NCBI RefSeq assembly: GCF_030412785.1
Contig: NZ_CP125295.1
Coordinates: 2,976,001-3,040,000, forward strand
Reading direction: 5' to 3'
DNA: 64,000 nt
DNA from: Paraburkholderia sabiae
GTDB lineage: Bacteria; Pseudomonadota; Gammaproteobacteria; Burkholderiales; Burkholderiaceae
Shown here: in pieces, positions 7,407-17,285 of the stretch
Position numbering within the stretch: position 1 is the stretch's first letter
How the letters are laid out: the number at the start of each line of letters is the position of its first letter
Translations under genes and position numbers: made by a program
Notes under the pieces: model-generated
Database searches by the model: none
Seen by the model: the letters and a program-made list of their open reading frames with translations, nothing else
Told to the model about the DNA's origin: nothing

Positions 7407-9418
7407 CACTCGACCTCCGCGAGTTCCGGCGACACATCCACACGTTGCGGAAGCGGGGTGCGGCCTTTGTTTTCTGTTGTCCGCACAACGTCGGACGGAA
7501 TGTAATAACCATCGTCGCGGCCGAAGCTGCGGCCGATCACGGTCGCCGCAATCGCCACCAGCGAAACGATCGCGAGCCACCAGATGTGCCATACGGCAGC
7601 GAAGCCGAACGCCAGGCTGAACACGCCGATAAAGAAGCCGGCGCCCGTATTCGACGGCATGTGGATGGCTTCGTACTTCGCCTGAACGCCGAGGCCCCTG
7701 CCCGTTTCCTTCATGTGCGCGAAGGCATCGAGTTCTTCGACGACGGGAATCGTCGCGAAGTTATAGACGGGCGGCGGCGACGAAATCGACCATTCGAGCG
7801 TGCGTCCGCCCCACGGATCACCAGTCACGTCGCGATACTCCGGCTTGTTGCGGTTGATGATGCTGACCACGAACTGCGTGACCTGGCAGACCACGCCGAT
7901 AGCAATCAGCGCGACGCCGATCGCGGCGACGATCATGTACGGGTGCCATGCGGGATCGTCGTAGTGATTCAGACGGCGCGTCGCGCCCATGAAGCCGAGC
8001 ACGTACAGCGGCATGAACGCCACATAGAAACCCGTGAACCAGAACCAGAACGCAGCTTTGCCGAGTTTCTCGTTCAGCTTGAAACCGAACACCTTCGGGA
8101 ACCAGTAGCTGACGCCCGCCAGATAGCCGAACACCACGCCGCCGATAATCGTGTTGTGGAAGTGCGCGACGAGGAACAGCGAGTTGTGCAGCACGAAGTC
8201 TGCGCCCGGAATGGCCAGCATCACGCCCGTCATGCCGCCGATCGTGAACGTGATCATGAAGCCGATCGTCCACAGCACGGGTGCGGTGATTTCGAGGCGG
8301 CCGCGATAGATCGTGAACAGCCAGTTGAAGATCTTCACGCCCGTGGGAATGGCGATGATCATCGTCGCGATGCCGAAGAACGCGTTGACGTCCGCGCCCG
8401 AGCCCATCGTGAAGAAGTGGTGCGCCCACACGAGAAACGCCAGCACCATGATCGCGCACGATGCGTACACCATCGTCTTGTAGCCGAATAGCGGCTTCTT
8501 CGCGAATGTCGAGATCACTTCCGAATAGATGCCGAACGCGGGCAGAACCAGGATGTAGACCTCGGGATGGCCCCAGGCCCAGATCAGGTTCAGATACAGC
8601 ATCGCGTTGCCGCCCGCTTCGTTCGTGAAGAAGTGCATGTCCGCGTAACGGTCGAAGCCCAGCAGCGCCAGCGCGATCGTCAGGATCGGGAATGTCGCCA
8701 TGATCAGCACGTTCGAGCACAGCGCCGTCCAGGTGAACACGGGCATCTTCATCAGCGACATGCCGGGCGCGCGCATCTTCACGATCGTGACGAAGAAGTT
8801 GATCGCCGTGATCAGCGTGCCGACACCGGACAGCTCCAGCGCCCAGATGTAGTAATCGACGCCCACGCCCGGACTGAATTGCAGTTCCGACAGCGGCGGA
8901 TACGCAAGCCAGCCGACCTGCGCGAACTCGCCGATCACCAGCGAAATGTTCATCAGGATCGCGCTGATCGCCGTCATCCAGAACGACAGCGAATTCAGGA
9001 ACGGGAACGCAACGTCGCGTGCGCCGATCTGCAGCGGCACGACGATATTGAACAGACCGACCATCAGCGCCATCGCCATGAAGAAGATCATGATGACGCC
9101 GTGCGCCGTGAAGATCTGGTCGTAGTGATGCGGCGGCAGATAGCCGGCTGCGCCGCCGCTCGCGAGCGCGAGTTGCAGGCGCATCATCACGGCGTCGGCG
9201 AAACCGCGCAGCAGCATCAGCACGGCAACGACGATATACATCACGCCGATTCGCTTGTGATCGACGCTCGTGAGCCATTCGGTCCACAGCCAGCGCCACT
9301 TGTGCGCGCGCGTGAGAAACACGGCGACGGCCAGAACGATCAGCCCCATGAGCGCGCCCGCGCCCATGATGATCGGCTGATCGAACGGAATCGCCTCCAG
9401 AGTCAGTTTGCCGAACAT
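7406..9418 (-). CDS. cyoB: Cytochrome bo3 ubiquinol oxidase subunit I
   Basis: A 670-residue multi-helix catalytic subunit of the proton-pumping quinol oxidase. Residues line up with the Escherichia coli enzyme: Arg71 and Asp75 (quinol site, '[10 protein letters not shown]'), His98 ('PPHHYDQ') and His106, a haem b ligand ('[10 protein letters not shown]'). Further on are the CuB ligands in '[15 protein letters not shown]' and 'WAHHFF', and the haem o3/b ligands in '[11 protein letters not shown]'. Full length for the family. It lies between cyoA (3-base gap) and cyoC (overlap). Confidence 0.98.
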   Translation of the reverse strand: MFGKLTLEAIPFDQPIIMGAGALMGLIVLAVAVFLTRAHKWRWLWTEWLTSVDHKRIGVMYIVVAVLMLLRGFADAVMMRLQLALASGGAAGYLPPHHYDQIFTAHGVIMIFFMAMALMVGLFNIVVPLQIGARDVAFPFLNSLSFWMTAISAILMNISLVIGEFAQVGWLAYPPLSELQFSPGVGVDYYIWALELSGVGTLITAINFFVTIVKMRAPGMSLMKMPVFTWTALCSNVLIMATFPILTIALALLGFDRYADMHFFTNEAGGNAMLYLNLIWAWGHPEVYILVLPAFGIYSEVISTFAKKPLFGYKTMVYASCAIMVLAFLVWAHHFFTMGSGADVNAFFGIATMIIAIPTGVKIFNWLFTIYRGRLEITAPVLWTIGFMITFTIGGMTGVMLAIPGADFVLHNSLFLVAHFHNTIIGGVVFGYLAGVSYWFPKVFGFKLNEKLGKAAFWFWFTGFYVAFMPLYVLGFMGATRRLNHYDDPAWHPYMIVAAIGVALIAIGVVCQVTQFVVSIINRNKPEYRDVTGDPWGGRTLEWSISSPPPVYNFATIPVVEELDAFAHMKETGRGLGVQAKYEAIHMPSNTGAGFFIGVFSLAFGFAAVWHIWWLAIVSLVAIAATVIGRSFGRDDGYYIPSDVVRTTENKGRTPLPQRVDVSPELAEVE

Positions 9419-9421
9419 GCG

Positions 9422-10321
9422 TTACTCCTTCGAAGCGTTCGTGCTGCAGTTGGCGTCACGGAAATCGACGACATGCCCGCTGTTGTATTTCGCAATGACG
9501 TTGTGGAACAGCTTCGGATCCACCGACGAGAAATAGCGCACCGGGTTCTTCTCGCTCGGTTTGGCAACGGCGTAGTAGCCATCCATGTCGAGCCGGTCCG
9601 ACGACGCCTTGGCCTTCTGCACCCAGCCGTCGAAATCGGCCTGGCTCACGGCGAGCGTGCGGAACTTCATGTCCGAGAAGCCCTTGCCGCTGAAATTCGC
9701 CGACACGCCCGCGTAGTCGCCCGCGTGATCCGCGATCAGGTGCACGCGCGTCTGCATGCCCGCCATCGCGTAGACCTGCGTGCCAAGCTGCGGGATGAAG
9801 AACGAGTTCATCACCGAGTCCGACGTGATGTGGAAATTGACGGGCGTGCCGACGGGCATCGCCAGCTGGTTCACCGACGCAATACCGAGATCGGGATAGA
9901 TGAAGAGCCACTTCCAGTCGAGCGCGACGACTTCGACGTCGATCGGCTTCACGTTCGATTCGAGCGGCTTGTACGGGTCGAGCTCGTGCGTGGTGCGCCA
10001 CGTCAGGATGCCGAGGAACAGGATGATCAGCGCGGGGATCGTCCACACGACCACTTCGATCGCGGTGGAATGCGCCCACTTCGGCGCGTAGACGGCGCTT
10101 TTGTTCGACGCGCGATATCGCCACGCGAAGAACAACGTCAACAGGATGACGGGGACGACGACGATCAGCATCGTCCACGTCGCCGTCGCAATCAGCGATT
10201 TCTCGGCGACGCCGACACTGCCTTTCGGGTCGAGCACTTCGAGTTGACATCCCGCAAGACACGCCGTCAGACCGACGCTGACGGGTACGAGGCAACCTCT
10301 TAAGGTTTTTCTGGCTAACAT
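9422..10321 (-). CDS. cyoA: Cytochrome bo3 ubiquinol oxidase subunit II (lipoprotein)
   Basis: A 299-residue subunit. The start at 10321 gives a lipoprotein signal ending 'ACLAGC' (lipid Cys about 24), as in E. coli CyoA; an upstream in-frame ATG would spoil it. Two membrane helices follow (about 45-67 and 88-108). The periplasmic cupredoxin domain contains 'DWKWLFIYPDLGIASVNQLA', 'ITSDSVMNSFFIPQLG' and 'NFSGKGFSDM', and lacks the CuA ligands, which marks a quinol rather than cytochrome c oxidase. First gene of the operon. No ANR/FNR site could be assigned with confidence in its leader. Confidence 0.96.
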   Translation of the reverse strand: MLARKTLRGCLVPVSVGLTACLAGCQLEVLDPKGSVGVAEKSLIATATWTMLIVVVPVILLTLFFAWRYRASNKSAVYAPKWAHSTAIEVVVWTIPALIILFLGILTWRTTHELDPYKPLESNVKPIDVEVVALDWKWLFIYPDLGIASVNQLAMPVGTPVNFHITSDSVMNSFFIPQLGTQVYAMAGMQTRVHLIADHAGDYAGVSANFSGKGFSDMKFRTLAVSQADFDGWVQKAKASSDRLDMDGYYAVAKPSEKNPVRYFSSVDPKLFHNVIAKYNSGHVVDFRDANCSTNASKE

Positions 10322-10537
10322 GTTTGCCCAATAATCGATGAACCACGCTGAACACGTGTGGGGTTTGCGAGGCAAAAAGCACACAGGTCCTATGTGCCCG
10401 GCGATTCTAGGGACGCGCAGCGTTTGAAATCCTGACCTCAATCAAGGATGCCGACAGAAACGCTGCGGAAAGACGTGCGACGCGTTGTCACACGATGACG
10501 GAAGGTGGAGTGATCCCTGTCGATTCAGAGGTGTATG

Positions 10538-10625
10538 CGCCGACAGATCGCTTCGGATTGTCTGTCGGCGTGAACCGGGTACGGCGCGCATCTGGCAGCC
10601 GCCCGGGCGACGGCCATGCCCGGGC
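10538..10625. repeat. Two hairpin-forming inverted repeats in the cyoA-DUF3597 gap
   Basis: CGCCGACAGA (10538-10547) pairs with TCTGTCGGCG (10561-10570), and GCCCGGGC (10601-10608) with GCCCGGGC (10618-10625). Neither has a T-run. They may slow transcription leaving the DUF3597 gene. Apart from these and the cyoA leader, nothing else is seen in 10322-10647. Confidence 0.5.
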
Positions 10626-10647
10626 AGTTCGTGCGCATTGCGTCGCT

Positions 10648-11046
10648 TCAGTTCGCGAGATCGGCGGGCAGCTTGCCGCCGTTCGCAGCGAGCGCCGTCA
10701 TCAGCTGTTTGTGCAGCCAGATGTTCATCGACGCCGAATCGTTCGTGTCGCCGCCGTACTTCAACTCGCCTGCCAGCTGCTTGCGATGCTCGAGGCTGCT
10801 GTCCACGTCGAGCAGCTTCATCAGATCGACGATCGAGCGGCGCCAGTCGAGTTGCTGCGGATTCGCCGCCGCCAGCTGGTCCATCACGGCTGCGACATCG
10901 ACGTCCGCCAGCGCGGCCGACACAGGTGCAACAGGCGCGCTTGCCGAAGCGTCCACGGGCGTGGGCGCGACGGGCTCGGCGGCCAGCGTCCCGGCCGGCT
11001 TCGCCTTGCCGAAAATCTTGCTGACGATGGTTCCAAAGATGCTCAT
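10648..11046 (-). CDS. DUF3597 protein
   Basis: A 132-residue protein opening 'MSIFGTIVSKIFGKA', then an Ala/Pro-rich linker (about 18-45). The C-terminal DUF3597 domain contains 'LDWRRSIVDLMKLLDVDSSL', 'RKQLAGELKYGGDTNDSA' and 'MNIWLHKQLM'. The domain is small, helical and resembles the phage peptidoglycan-binding/LysM-associated folds; its role is unknown. No signal peptide is evident. GAAGGATC upstream of the ATG provides a ribosome site. Monocistronic, divergent from the OmpA-like gene. Confidence 0.88.
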   Translation of the reverse strand: MSIFGTIVSKIFGKAKPAGTLAAEPVAPTPVDASASAPVAPVSAALADVDVAAVMDQLAAANPQQLDWRRSIVDLMKLLDVDSSLEHRKQLAGELKYGGDTNDSASMNIWLHKQLMTALAANGGKLPADLAN

Positions 11047-11343
11047 GATGCAGATCCTTCTTATGAAGTGGTTGGAAGTGATTGCGCAACGTCCCTTGTA
11101 TTCCGACCTTCCTGAATCGCGGCGACGTTGCCTGCGACTAACGCCATTTCATCCGAACCGTTGACCATTGCGCGCAAAAACGTCGCAAGTTTCACGCTTG
11201 TTTGCACTCCGGCGCATCTACGCGACACCTTCGCGTTAAAAAATGAAAACTTTTTGCATGCCTGATCAATTTCCATTTTGATTCGGCAAGAATCGTGGCT
11301 CGAAGCAGTTCTCTCCCGTTTTTCCAACAACGAGACCACAACC

Positions 11344-11844
11344 ATGAAAAAACTGTTGACCATCGCGGCCTGCACTATCTCCCTGTCGATGCTCGCCGCG
11401 TGCGCCGGCCTGGATCGGAGCAAGGAAGAAGCACTGAACCGGCAAGCCGGTATCGAAGTCACGCAGACGAAGGAAGGCGTGCAGGTTCGTCTGCCCGAAA
11501 AAGTCCTGTTCAACTTCAACGAGTCGAGCTTGCGCGCCGACGCCACGCCAGCCATTTCGCGCGTGGTCGTTGTGCTGAGCCGCACGCAGAAACCGATGAT
11601 TGTCGAAGGTCATACGGACAACGTCGGCACGCGCGAATACAACCAGCATCTGTCCGAAGCGCGCGCGAAGTCAGTCGAAGACGAACTCGAGCGCCGTGGC
11701 ATCGGCGCGTCGCGCATGACGCTGAAGGGCTATGCGTTCGATCGTCCCGTCGCGGACAACGATTCGCCTGAAGGCCGCGCGCGCAATCGCCGCACGGAGA
11801 TCGTCGTGAAGGGCGAGTCGCTCGAAGCGGTGCTGGGCAAGTAA
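11344..11844 (+). CDS. OmpA-family peptidoglycan-binding lipoprotein
   Basis: A 166-residue protein with a lipoprotein signal ('MLAACAG', lipid Cys about 20) and a C-terminal OmpA domain. That domain has 'VLFNFNESSLRADATPAI', 'VEGHTDNVGTREYNQHLSEARA' and 'GRARNRRTEIVVKG', including the Asp and Arg residues that hold diaminopimelate. It should tether the outer membrane to peptidoglycan (Pal/YiaD type). The ATG at 11344 is preferred over the longer frame because it begins the lipoprotein signal. It lies upstream of an RlpA-like gene, so the two may have related envelope roles. Confidence 0.9.
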   Translation: MKKLLTIAACTISLSMLAACAGLDRSKEEALNRQAGIEVTQTKEGVQVRLPEKVLFNFNESSLRADATPAISRVVVVLSRTQKPMIVEGHTDNVGTREYNQHLSEARAKSVEDELERRGIGASRMTLKGYAFDRPVADNDSPEGRARNRRTEIVVKGESLEAVLGK

Positions 11845-11974
11845 CGTCCGTCAGGCTCACGCACGTGTCGCGGTGCTGTTGCGGCGCGTGCATTGCACCG
11901 ATCCCATAGCGTCGAATGCGTAAAGATTTGCCAGGAATCCCGCGCGCTTGCGCTAGACCGTCAACGCAAAAATA

Positions 11975-12547
11975 TTGAGACCGTTGAAACCGGCTTCTCT
12001 TGCCGGTTCATCGTCTATCGTGTCCTCATTGCGTATCGTCGGAATACTAGGAATTTTTGGATTGTTTGCCGGTTGTGCGCAGATTCCGCCCGAACATCAG
12101 GCATCGAATGTGATCGGACCCGTAACGACACAGACGACGCTCGCCGTCACCGACAGCGTCTCGGACAACACAAGTCTTCCATCTGAAGCGATCGCGTCCC
12201 GTCCGATAAACGGCGCACTCCAGACGGGCTACGCATCATGGTATGCGCGAAAATTCCAGGGACGCCGCACCGCAAGTGGCGAACACTACGACAGCCGATT
12301 GTTGACGGCTGCACATCGTACGCTGCCGCTCGGCAGTTACGTGCGCGTGACTTCCTTGACGACGGAGAAATCGATCGTGGTGCGCATCAACGATCGCGGT
12401 CCGTTCGTCAAAGGTCGCATCATCGATCTGTCTTATGCGGCCGCTAGCGCATTAGGCCTGCCCCGTATGGCGTCGATGCAAGTGCAGATTCAAAGCATCG
12501 AGAAGCCGGCGAACAAGCGCGTGACATCCGACGGGTCGGAATCTTGA
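11975..12547 (+). CDS. RlpA-like septal lytic transglycosylase (lipoprotein)
   Basis: About 190 residues. A lipoprotein signal ends 'LFAGC'; the C-terminal double-psi beta-barrel is typical of RlpA: 'GYASWYARKFQGRRTASGE', 'LTAAHRTLPLGSYVRVTS', 'VRINDRGPFVKGRIIDLS', with the catalytic-type Asp in 'NDRGPF'. There is no SPOR domain. No ATG opens the frame: TTG at 11975 or GTG at 12020 are the candidates, the latter giving a more compact lipoprotein signal; neither has a clear ribosome site. RlpA enzymes cleave naked glycan strands. Its stop overlaps the next gene's possible start. Confidence 0.85.
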   Translation: MRPLKPASLAGSSSIVSSLRIVGILGIFGLFAGCAQIPPEHQASNVIGPVTTQTTLAVTDSVSDNTSLPSEAIASRPINGALQTGYASWYARKFQGRRTASGEHYDSRLLTAAHRTLPLGSYVRVTSLTTEKSIVVRINDRGPFVKGRIIDLSYAAASALGLPRMASMQVQIQSIEKPANKRVTSDGSES

Positions 12548-12891
12548 TCCGAACCGTGATTGCGACGTGTATCGTCGCGCTGGGCGTTTCCGGCGCGTTC
12601 GCGGCGCGATTGAGCAAGGAGACGCGCGGTGCCGCGCTTCTTTCGCCCCGCGCGGTGATCAAGCCGATCACGCGTCCGCTCGCCACGATGAAAGCGCAAG
12701 CCAGGAGCGCCCCACCTCGGCGCAAAACTCGCCGCAAGAACAAAACAACCCGCCGCCCCGACATCTTCTACCGCTGGTCGGCCGATCAGTTGATGCTGGG
12801 TGGCGTCAATCCGTCGCGAATCGGCAAAAGTGCGGACGACGCCATCGGGAAAGCGGCAAGCGAAAGCGCGGCCTCTCCGATTCCGAAATAG
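12544..12891 (+). CDS. Small basic exported protein, function unknown
   Basis: About 115 residues, not recognised. The N-terminus is a signal peptide ending 'VSGAFAA'; the middle is strikingly basic ('PPRRKTRRKNKTTRRP'), and the end is Ser/Ala-rich. The start may be TTG at 12544 (overlapping the RlpA stop, TTGA) or GTG at 12556. Overlap with the RlpA-like gene suggests one transcript. A periplasmic polycation next to a glycan-cleaving enzyme could bind the cell wall, but this is inference. Confidence 0.55.
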   Translation: MIRTVIATCIVALGVSGAFAARLSKETRGAALLSPRAVIKPITRPLATMKAQARSAPPRRKTRRKNKTTRRPDIFYRWSADQLMLGGVNPSRIGKSADDAIGKAASESAASPIPK

Positions 12892-12924
12892 AAAGCCGCG
12901 CGACTCAGGCGCGTTCAGATCCGC

Positions 12925-14124
12925 TCAGGTCGATGCGCCACCGTACTTCACGACATCAAGAAGCGTCTTCTTTTTGTCCTGGTAGTGATAGAGCGTAATC
13001 GCGCCTTCCTTCATGTCGCCGTGCGCATCGAAGGCGATACGTCCGATCACGCCGTTGTAGTCGGTTGCGGGTAGCGCGGCGAGCACCTTCGCGGCGTCCG
13101 TCGTGTTGGCGCGTCGCATTGCATCGGCGATCACATAGACGGCGTCGTAGGCAAACGGGGCGTTGAAGAGAATCGGACCGTTGAAACGCGCTTCGAAGCG
13201 CTTCTGAAACTCCGCGCCCTTCGGCATACGGGAAACCGCAAGACTCGCTTCGGAACATATGAGATTGTTCACCGCGTCGCCAGCAAGCTCGGCCACTTTC
13301 TCAGTACATGCGCCATCGCCGCTCAGAACCTTCGCATTCAATCCAAGCGCAGCCGCTTGACGAATGAACGGCCCGACCGTCGAATCCATGCCGCCGAACA
13401 TGATCACATCGGGATGCGCGCTCTTGATACTGGTGAGGATCGCGCGGAAATCGGCGGCTTTGTCGTTTGTGGCCTCGCGGGAAACGATGCGCGCACCGCC
13501 CGCTTGCGCCGCCTTCGCGAACTCGTCGGCGAGACCCTTGCCGTAGGCCGTCGCATCGTCGACGACGGCAATCGTCTTCGCGCCCAGCGATTTGAGCGCA
13601 TAGCCGCCGAGCGCCGGGCCCTGCTGCGCGTCGGTTGCGACCACGCGGTACGCGCTCTTGTAGCCCTGCTTCGTGTAGTCCGGATTGGTCGACGACGGCG
13701 AAATTTCCGCGATGTTCGCGTCGTTATAAATGCGCGATGCGGGAATCGACACACCCGAGTTCAGATGGCCGATCACGGCAACGACATGTTCGTCGACGAA
13801 CTTCTGCGCGATCTGCGTGCCCGTCTTCGGATCCGCCGCGTCGTCCTCGCCGTCCAGTTCGAGCCGCACCTTGTGCCCGCCGATCACGAGCCCTGTCCTG
13901 TTGATATCTTCGACGGCGAGACGCGCGCCGTTCTCGTTGTCCTTGCCCAAGTGGCTGCTGCCGCCCGTCAGCGGGCCCACGTGTCCGATCTTCACCACTT
14001 CTTCGACTGCCCCGCTTTCGCTTTGCGCAGCGTGCTGCGATGGCTGCTCTTTCTTGTCGCAGCCCATCAGCGTCAGGCTCGTTAGCGAGATGCCTACCAA
14101 GGTCAGTTTTGCGAGATTATTCAA
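12925..14124 (-). CDS. Branched-chain amino acid-type ABC transporter substrate-binding protein
   Basis: A 399-residue periplasmic-binding protein of the LivJ/LivK type. The signal is of lipoprotein form ('TLMGCDKK', Cys about 22). The mature protein begins 'VVKIGHVGPLTGGSSHLGKDNENGA' in two parts, with 'LDGEDDAADPKTGTQIAQKF', 'GHLNSGVSIPAS', 'ISPSSTNPDYT' and 'DAYGKGLAD'-like 'DATAYGKGLAD' at the hinge. Such proteins deliver Leu/Ile/Val or similar acids to a LivHMGF permease, and none is encoded nearby, so it is an orphan receptor. Ligand cannot be assigned. Confidence 0.9.
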   Translation of the reverse strand: MNNLAKLTLVGISLTSLTLMGCDKKEQPSQHAAQSESGAVEEVVKIGHVGPLTGGSSHLGKDNENGARLAVEDINRTGLVIGGHKVRLELDGEDDAADPKTGTQIAQKFVDEHVVAVIGHLNSGVSIPASRIYNDANIAEISPSSTNPDYTKQGYKSAYRVVATDAQQGPALGGYALKSLGAKTIAVVDDATAYGKGLADEFAKAAQAGGARIVSREATNDKAADFRAILTSIKSAHPDVIMFGGMDSTVGPFIRQAAALGLNAKVLSGDGACTEKVAELAGDAVNNLICSEASLAVSRMPKGAEFQKRFEARFNGPILFNAPFAYDAVYVIADAMRRANTTDAAKVLAALPATDYNGVIGRIAFDAHGDMKEGAITLYHYQDKKKTLLDVVKYGGAST

Positions 14125-14388
14125 CGGCGTTCTCCTCTATTAAAAGCGCTGTGTTTTTTGATCTGATTCGATTCGCATTCCGAATCTATTTTCTAAAAAC
14201 GGTAGCACGCGGAGGTATTCGTCACTGTAAAGATTGGTCAAGCGATGGACGCATCACACAATGCCGCGTCCTTGACAGAGTTTGACGCATGCCACGCTCG
14301 ATCCAATGGACAATCGGGATGCGCGCGCGCCACTGCCTTCCGACACGACGCGCGTCGAATTCACCAAACAACCGGAATGAAGACAACC

Positions 14389-14664
14389 ATGAAAAAAAGC
14401 TCTCTCGCCCTGCTCGTTTCGCTGCTCGCTGCTGCGGGCGCTGCATCGGCGCAAACCCCCGTCAACGGCATCGTGATGACCCACGACCGCGACGTCGCCG
14501 CGAAGATCGAACAGCACGCACGCGAAGTTCAGGCGCAACCCGTCGTCGCCCAGCAGGACATGGATGCGCCCGTCGAGAAAATCGAGCAGAAACCGGCTCA
14601 CCACCACGGCCATCACCACGCCGCGAAGTCGAAGAAAGCGCACGAACACGCCGACAGCAAGTAA
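14389..14664 (+). CDS. Small His-rich exported protein
   Basis: A 91-residue protein, not assigned to a family. It has a signal peptide (residues 1-21, ending 'GAASAQ'), a charged middle and a C-terminal 'HHHGHHHAAKSKKAHEHA' cluster. Such His clusters often bind Ni, Zn or Co, so a periplasmic metal-buffering role is possible but unproven. ATG 14377 (four residues earlier) is an alternative start. It is followed by a bidirectional terminator shared with ahpF. Confidence 0.75.
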   Translation: MKKSSLALLVSLLAAAGAASAQTPVNGIVMTHDRDVAAKIEQHAREVQAQPVVAQQDMDAPVEKIEQKPAHHHGHHHAAKSKKAHEHADSK

Positions 14665-14688
14665 GCACGCATCACGCGACCGCAAACG

Positions 14689-14724
14689 AAAAACGGGCTA
14701 GCACATGCTAGCCCGTTTGTTTTT
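14689..14724. terminator. Bidirectional terminator between the His-rich gene and ahpF
   Basis: AAACGGGCTAGCA (14691-14703) pairs perfectly with TGCTAGCCCGTTT (14706-14718). T-runs lie downstream on the plus strand and A-rich sequence upstream, so it can serve both converging genes. Confidence 0.9.
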
Positions 14725-14747
14725 GCAGCGAAGACCGCCTGGAGAGA

Positions 14748-16340
14748 TCAGGCCTCGGCCAGTGCCGCCGCCTGCACGTCTTCTTCGTCTTCGACGCTCG
14801 TGCGGATCAGGTGATCGAACGCAGCCAGCGATGCCTTCGCGCCCTCGCCCACAGCGATCACGATCTGTTTGAACGGCACCGTCGTCACGTCGCCCGCCGC
14901 GAACACGCCCGGCACCGACGTCGCGCCCTTCGCATCGACGACGATCTCGCCGTGCTTCGACAGTTCGACCGTGCCCTTCAGCCATTCGGTGTTCGGCACG
15001 AGACCGATCTGCACGAACACGCCTTCGAGCTCGACATGCTTCGACTCACCCGACACGCGGTCCTTGTACGTCAAACCGTTGACCTTCTTGCCGTCGCCCG
15101 TGATTTCCGTCGTCTGGGCTTCCGTGATCACGACCACGTTCGACAGACTGCGCAGCTTGCGTTGCAGCACTTCGTCAGCGCGCAGCGTCGCGCCGAATTC
15201 GATCAGCGTCACGTGATTCACGACGCCCGCCAGATCGATCGCCGCCTCGACGCCCGAGTTGCCGCCGCCGATGACAGCCACGCGCTTGCCCTTGAACAGC
15301 GGACCGTCGCAGTGCGGGCAGTATGCGACGCCATGGTTGCGGTACTCGCGCTCGCCCGGCACGTTGATTTCGCGCCAGCGCGCGCCCGTGGCCAGCACGA
15401 TCGTCCGCGCCTTCAGCACCGCGCCGCTCGCGAGGCGCACTTCGTTGATCTTGCCAGGAATCAGCGCTTCGGCGCGCTGCACGTCCATCACGTCGACTTC
15501 ATAGCTCTTCACATGCTGTTCGAGCGCCGTCGCGAACTTCGGTCCTTCCGTTTCCTGCACGGACACGAAGTTTTCGATTGCCAGCGTATCGAGCACCTGA
15601 CCGCCAAAGCGTTCCGCTACGACGCCCGTCGCGATGCCCTTGCGTGCCGCGTAGATCGCAGCCGCCGCGCCAGCAGGACCGCCGCCGACGATCAGCATGT
15701 CGAACACCGGCTTGTTCTCCAGTTCCTTCGCGGCGCGCGCACCGGCGTTGGTGTCGAGTTTCGCGAGGATCTCCTTCACGCCGCTGCGGCCCTGGCCGAA
15801 CACTTCGCCGTTCAGGAACATCGTCGGCACGGCCATGATCTGGCGCGACTCGACTTCGTTCTGGAACAGCGCGCCGTCGATCGCCGTGTGACGGATGCGC
15901 GGGTTGATCAGCGCCATGATGTTGAGCGCCTGCACGACTTCCGGGCAGTTCTGGCACGACAGCGAGAAATACGTCTCGAACGCGAAGTCGCCGTCGAGTT
16001 CGCGGATCTGCTGGATCACGGCGTCGTCGAGCTTGATCGGATGGCCGCCCGTCTGCAACAGCGCGAGGACCAGCGACGTGAATTCGTGGCCCATCGGGAT
16101 GCCCGCGAAGCGGATGCCCGTTGCCTTGCCCGGCTCGCCGATCGAAAACGACGGCTTGCGCTCGTCGTCGCCGCGGCGTTCGATGACGCTCACGCGCTCC
16201 GACAGCGATGCGATGTCGCTCAGCAGCGCCAGCAGTTCCTGCGACTTCGCGCTGTCGTCGAGCGAAGCGACGATCTCGATAGGACGACTGACTTTCTCGA
16301 GGTAGGCTTTAAGTTGGGCTTTCAGATTCGCGTCGAGCAT
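14748..16340 (-). CDS. ahpF: Alkyl hydroperoxide reductase subunit F
   Basis: A 530-residue flavoprotein disulfide reductase that passes electrons from NADH to AhpC. The N-terminal double-thioredoxin domain contains 'SLSCQNC' with Cys129 and Cys132, the same positions as in E. coli AhpF. The FAD site begins '[20 protein letters not shown]' (about 220), the redox pair is in 'YCPHCDG' (about 350), and the NAD site in '[18 protein letters not shown]'. The ATG at 16340 gives the family's N-terminus ('[14 protein letters not shown]'); a longer frame upstream is spurious. It lies 183 bases after ahpC, with a strong GC hairpin (CGGCGCCG arms, about 16450-16473) between them. Confidence 0.97.
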   Translation of the reverse strand: MLDANLKAQLKAYLEKVSRPIEIVASLDDSAKSQELLALLSDIASLSERVSVIERRGDDERKPSFSIGEPGKATGIRFAGIPMGHEFTSLVLALLQTGGHPIKLDDAVIQQIRELDGDFAFETYFSLSCQNCPEVVQALNIMALINPRIRHTAIDGALFQNEVESRQIMAVPTMFLNGEVFGQGRSGVKEILAKLDTNAGARAAKELENKPVFDMLIVGGGPAGAAAAIYAARKGIATGVVAERFGGQVLDTLAIENFVSVQETEGPKFATALEQHVKSYEVDVMDVQRAEALIPGKINEVRLASGAVLKARTIVLATGARWREINVPGEREYRNHGVAYCPHCDGPLFKGKRVAVIGGGNSGVEAAIDLAGVVNHVTLIEFGATLRADEVLQRKLRSLSNVVVITEAQTTEITGDGKKVNGLTYKDRVSGESKHVELEGVFVQIGLVPNTEWLKGTVELSKHGEIVVDAKGATSVPGVFAAGDVTTVPFKQIVIAVGEGAKASLAAFDHLIRTSVEDEEDVQAAALAEA

Positions 16341-16523
16341 GGTTTTTCGGGGTCCGTGGCGATGGGAATGGGTTTTGATGCGTGCCGGCGCTGCAATGAA
16401 CGCGGGCAGTAAGGCAATTCGCAAGGCGGGCCTTGCGGACTGCCTCACGCGGCGCCGCTCGTGGCGGCGCCGCTGGGCAGAGGTACAGCTGAATAGCGTG
16501 TGGCTTCTAGCGAGCCGTCAAAC

Positions 16524-17087
16524 TTAGATCTTGCCGATCAGGTCGAGCGACGGGCTCAGCGTTTCAGCGCCCGGCGTCCACTTGGCGGGGCAAACTTCAC
16601 CCGGGTGAGCCGCGATGTATTGCGCAGCCTGCACCTTGCGCAGCAGTTCGCCTGCGTCACGGCCGATGCCGTTGTCGTGCACTTCGCACAGCTTGATCTC
16701 GCCTTCCGGGTTGATCACGAACGTGCCGCGCAGCGCCAGGCCTTCTTCTTCGATCAGAACGTCGAAGTTGCGCGAGATTGCCAGCGTCGGGTCGGCGAGC
16801 ATCGGGTACTTGATCTTCTGGATCGTGTCCGACGTGTCGTGCCATGCCTTGTGCGTGAAGTGCGTATCCGTCGACACGCTGTAGATCTCAACGCCCAGCT
16901 TCTTGAATTCTTCGTAACGATCGGCCAGATCGCCCAGTTCCGTCGGGCACACGAACGTGAAGTCGGCCGGGTAGAACACGAACACGGACCACTTGCCCTT
17001 CAGCGTCTCTTCGGTAACGGTCGTGAAATCGCCATTGTGGTAAGCGGTTGCCTTGAACGGTTTGACCTGGCTGTTGATGATCGGCAT
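16524..17087 (-). CDS. ahpC: Alkyl hydroperoxide reductase subunit C (peroxiredoxin)
   Basis: A 187-residue 2-Cys peroxiredoxin. The peroxidatic Cys is Cys47 in '[15 protein letters not shown]'; the resolving Cys is about 166 in 'GEVCPAKW'; '[14 protein letters not shown]' is the usual core strand. It reduces hydrogen peroxide, organic peroxides and peroxynitrite in the cytoplasm and is recycled by AhpF, encoded downstream on the same strand. OxyR control would be expected from the family, but no OxyR site was assigned and oxyR is not in the window. Confidence 0.98.
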   Translation of the reverse strand: MPIINSQVKPFKATAYHNGDFTTVTEETLKGKWSVFVFYPADFTFVCPTELGDLADRYEEFKKLGVEIYSVSTDTHFTHKAWHDTSDTIQKIKYPMLADPTLAISRNFDVLIEEEGLALRGTFVINPEGEIKLCEVHDNGIGRDAGELLRKVQAAQYIAAHPGEVCPAKWTPGAETLSPSLDLIGKI

Positions 17088-17285
17088 CTGATGCGTCCTC
17101 TTCGGTTAAGTGAGTTGCGTTGGGTACTGCGATGGATTGAATTATGAAGGAGCTTGCGAATTCGAGAAATTTGATTGTTACGATTCCCCTAATTTAGATT
17201 TCCTATGACGCCAGCCCTGTCTGGCACAAATACTTGATTGACAAGGGAAAGTGCCGTCGGCCGGGCCGCTTTCCGTGCAGGTAAA

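Noticed and set aside
16449..16475. GC hairpin between ahpC and ahpF as a terminator
   Set aside because: Strong stem but no T-run; it may tune the ahpC:ahpF ratio, and the genes still look like one operon.
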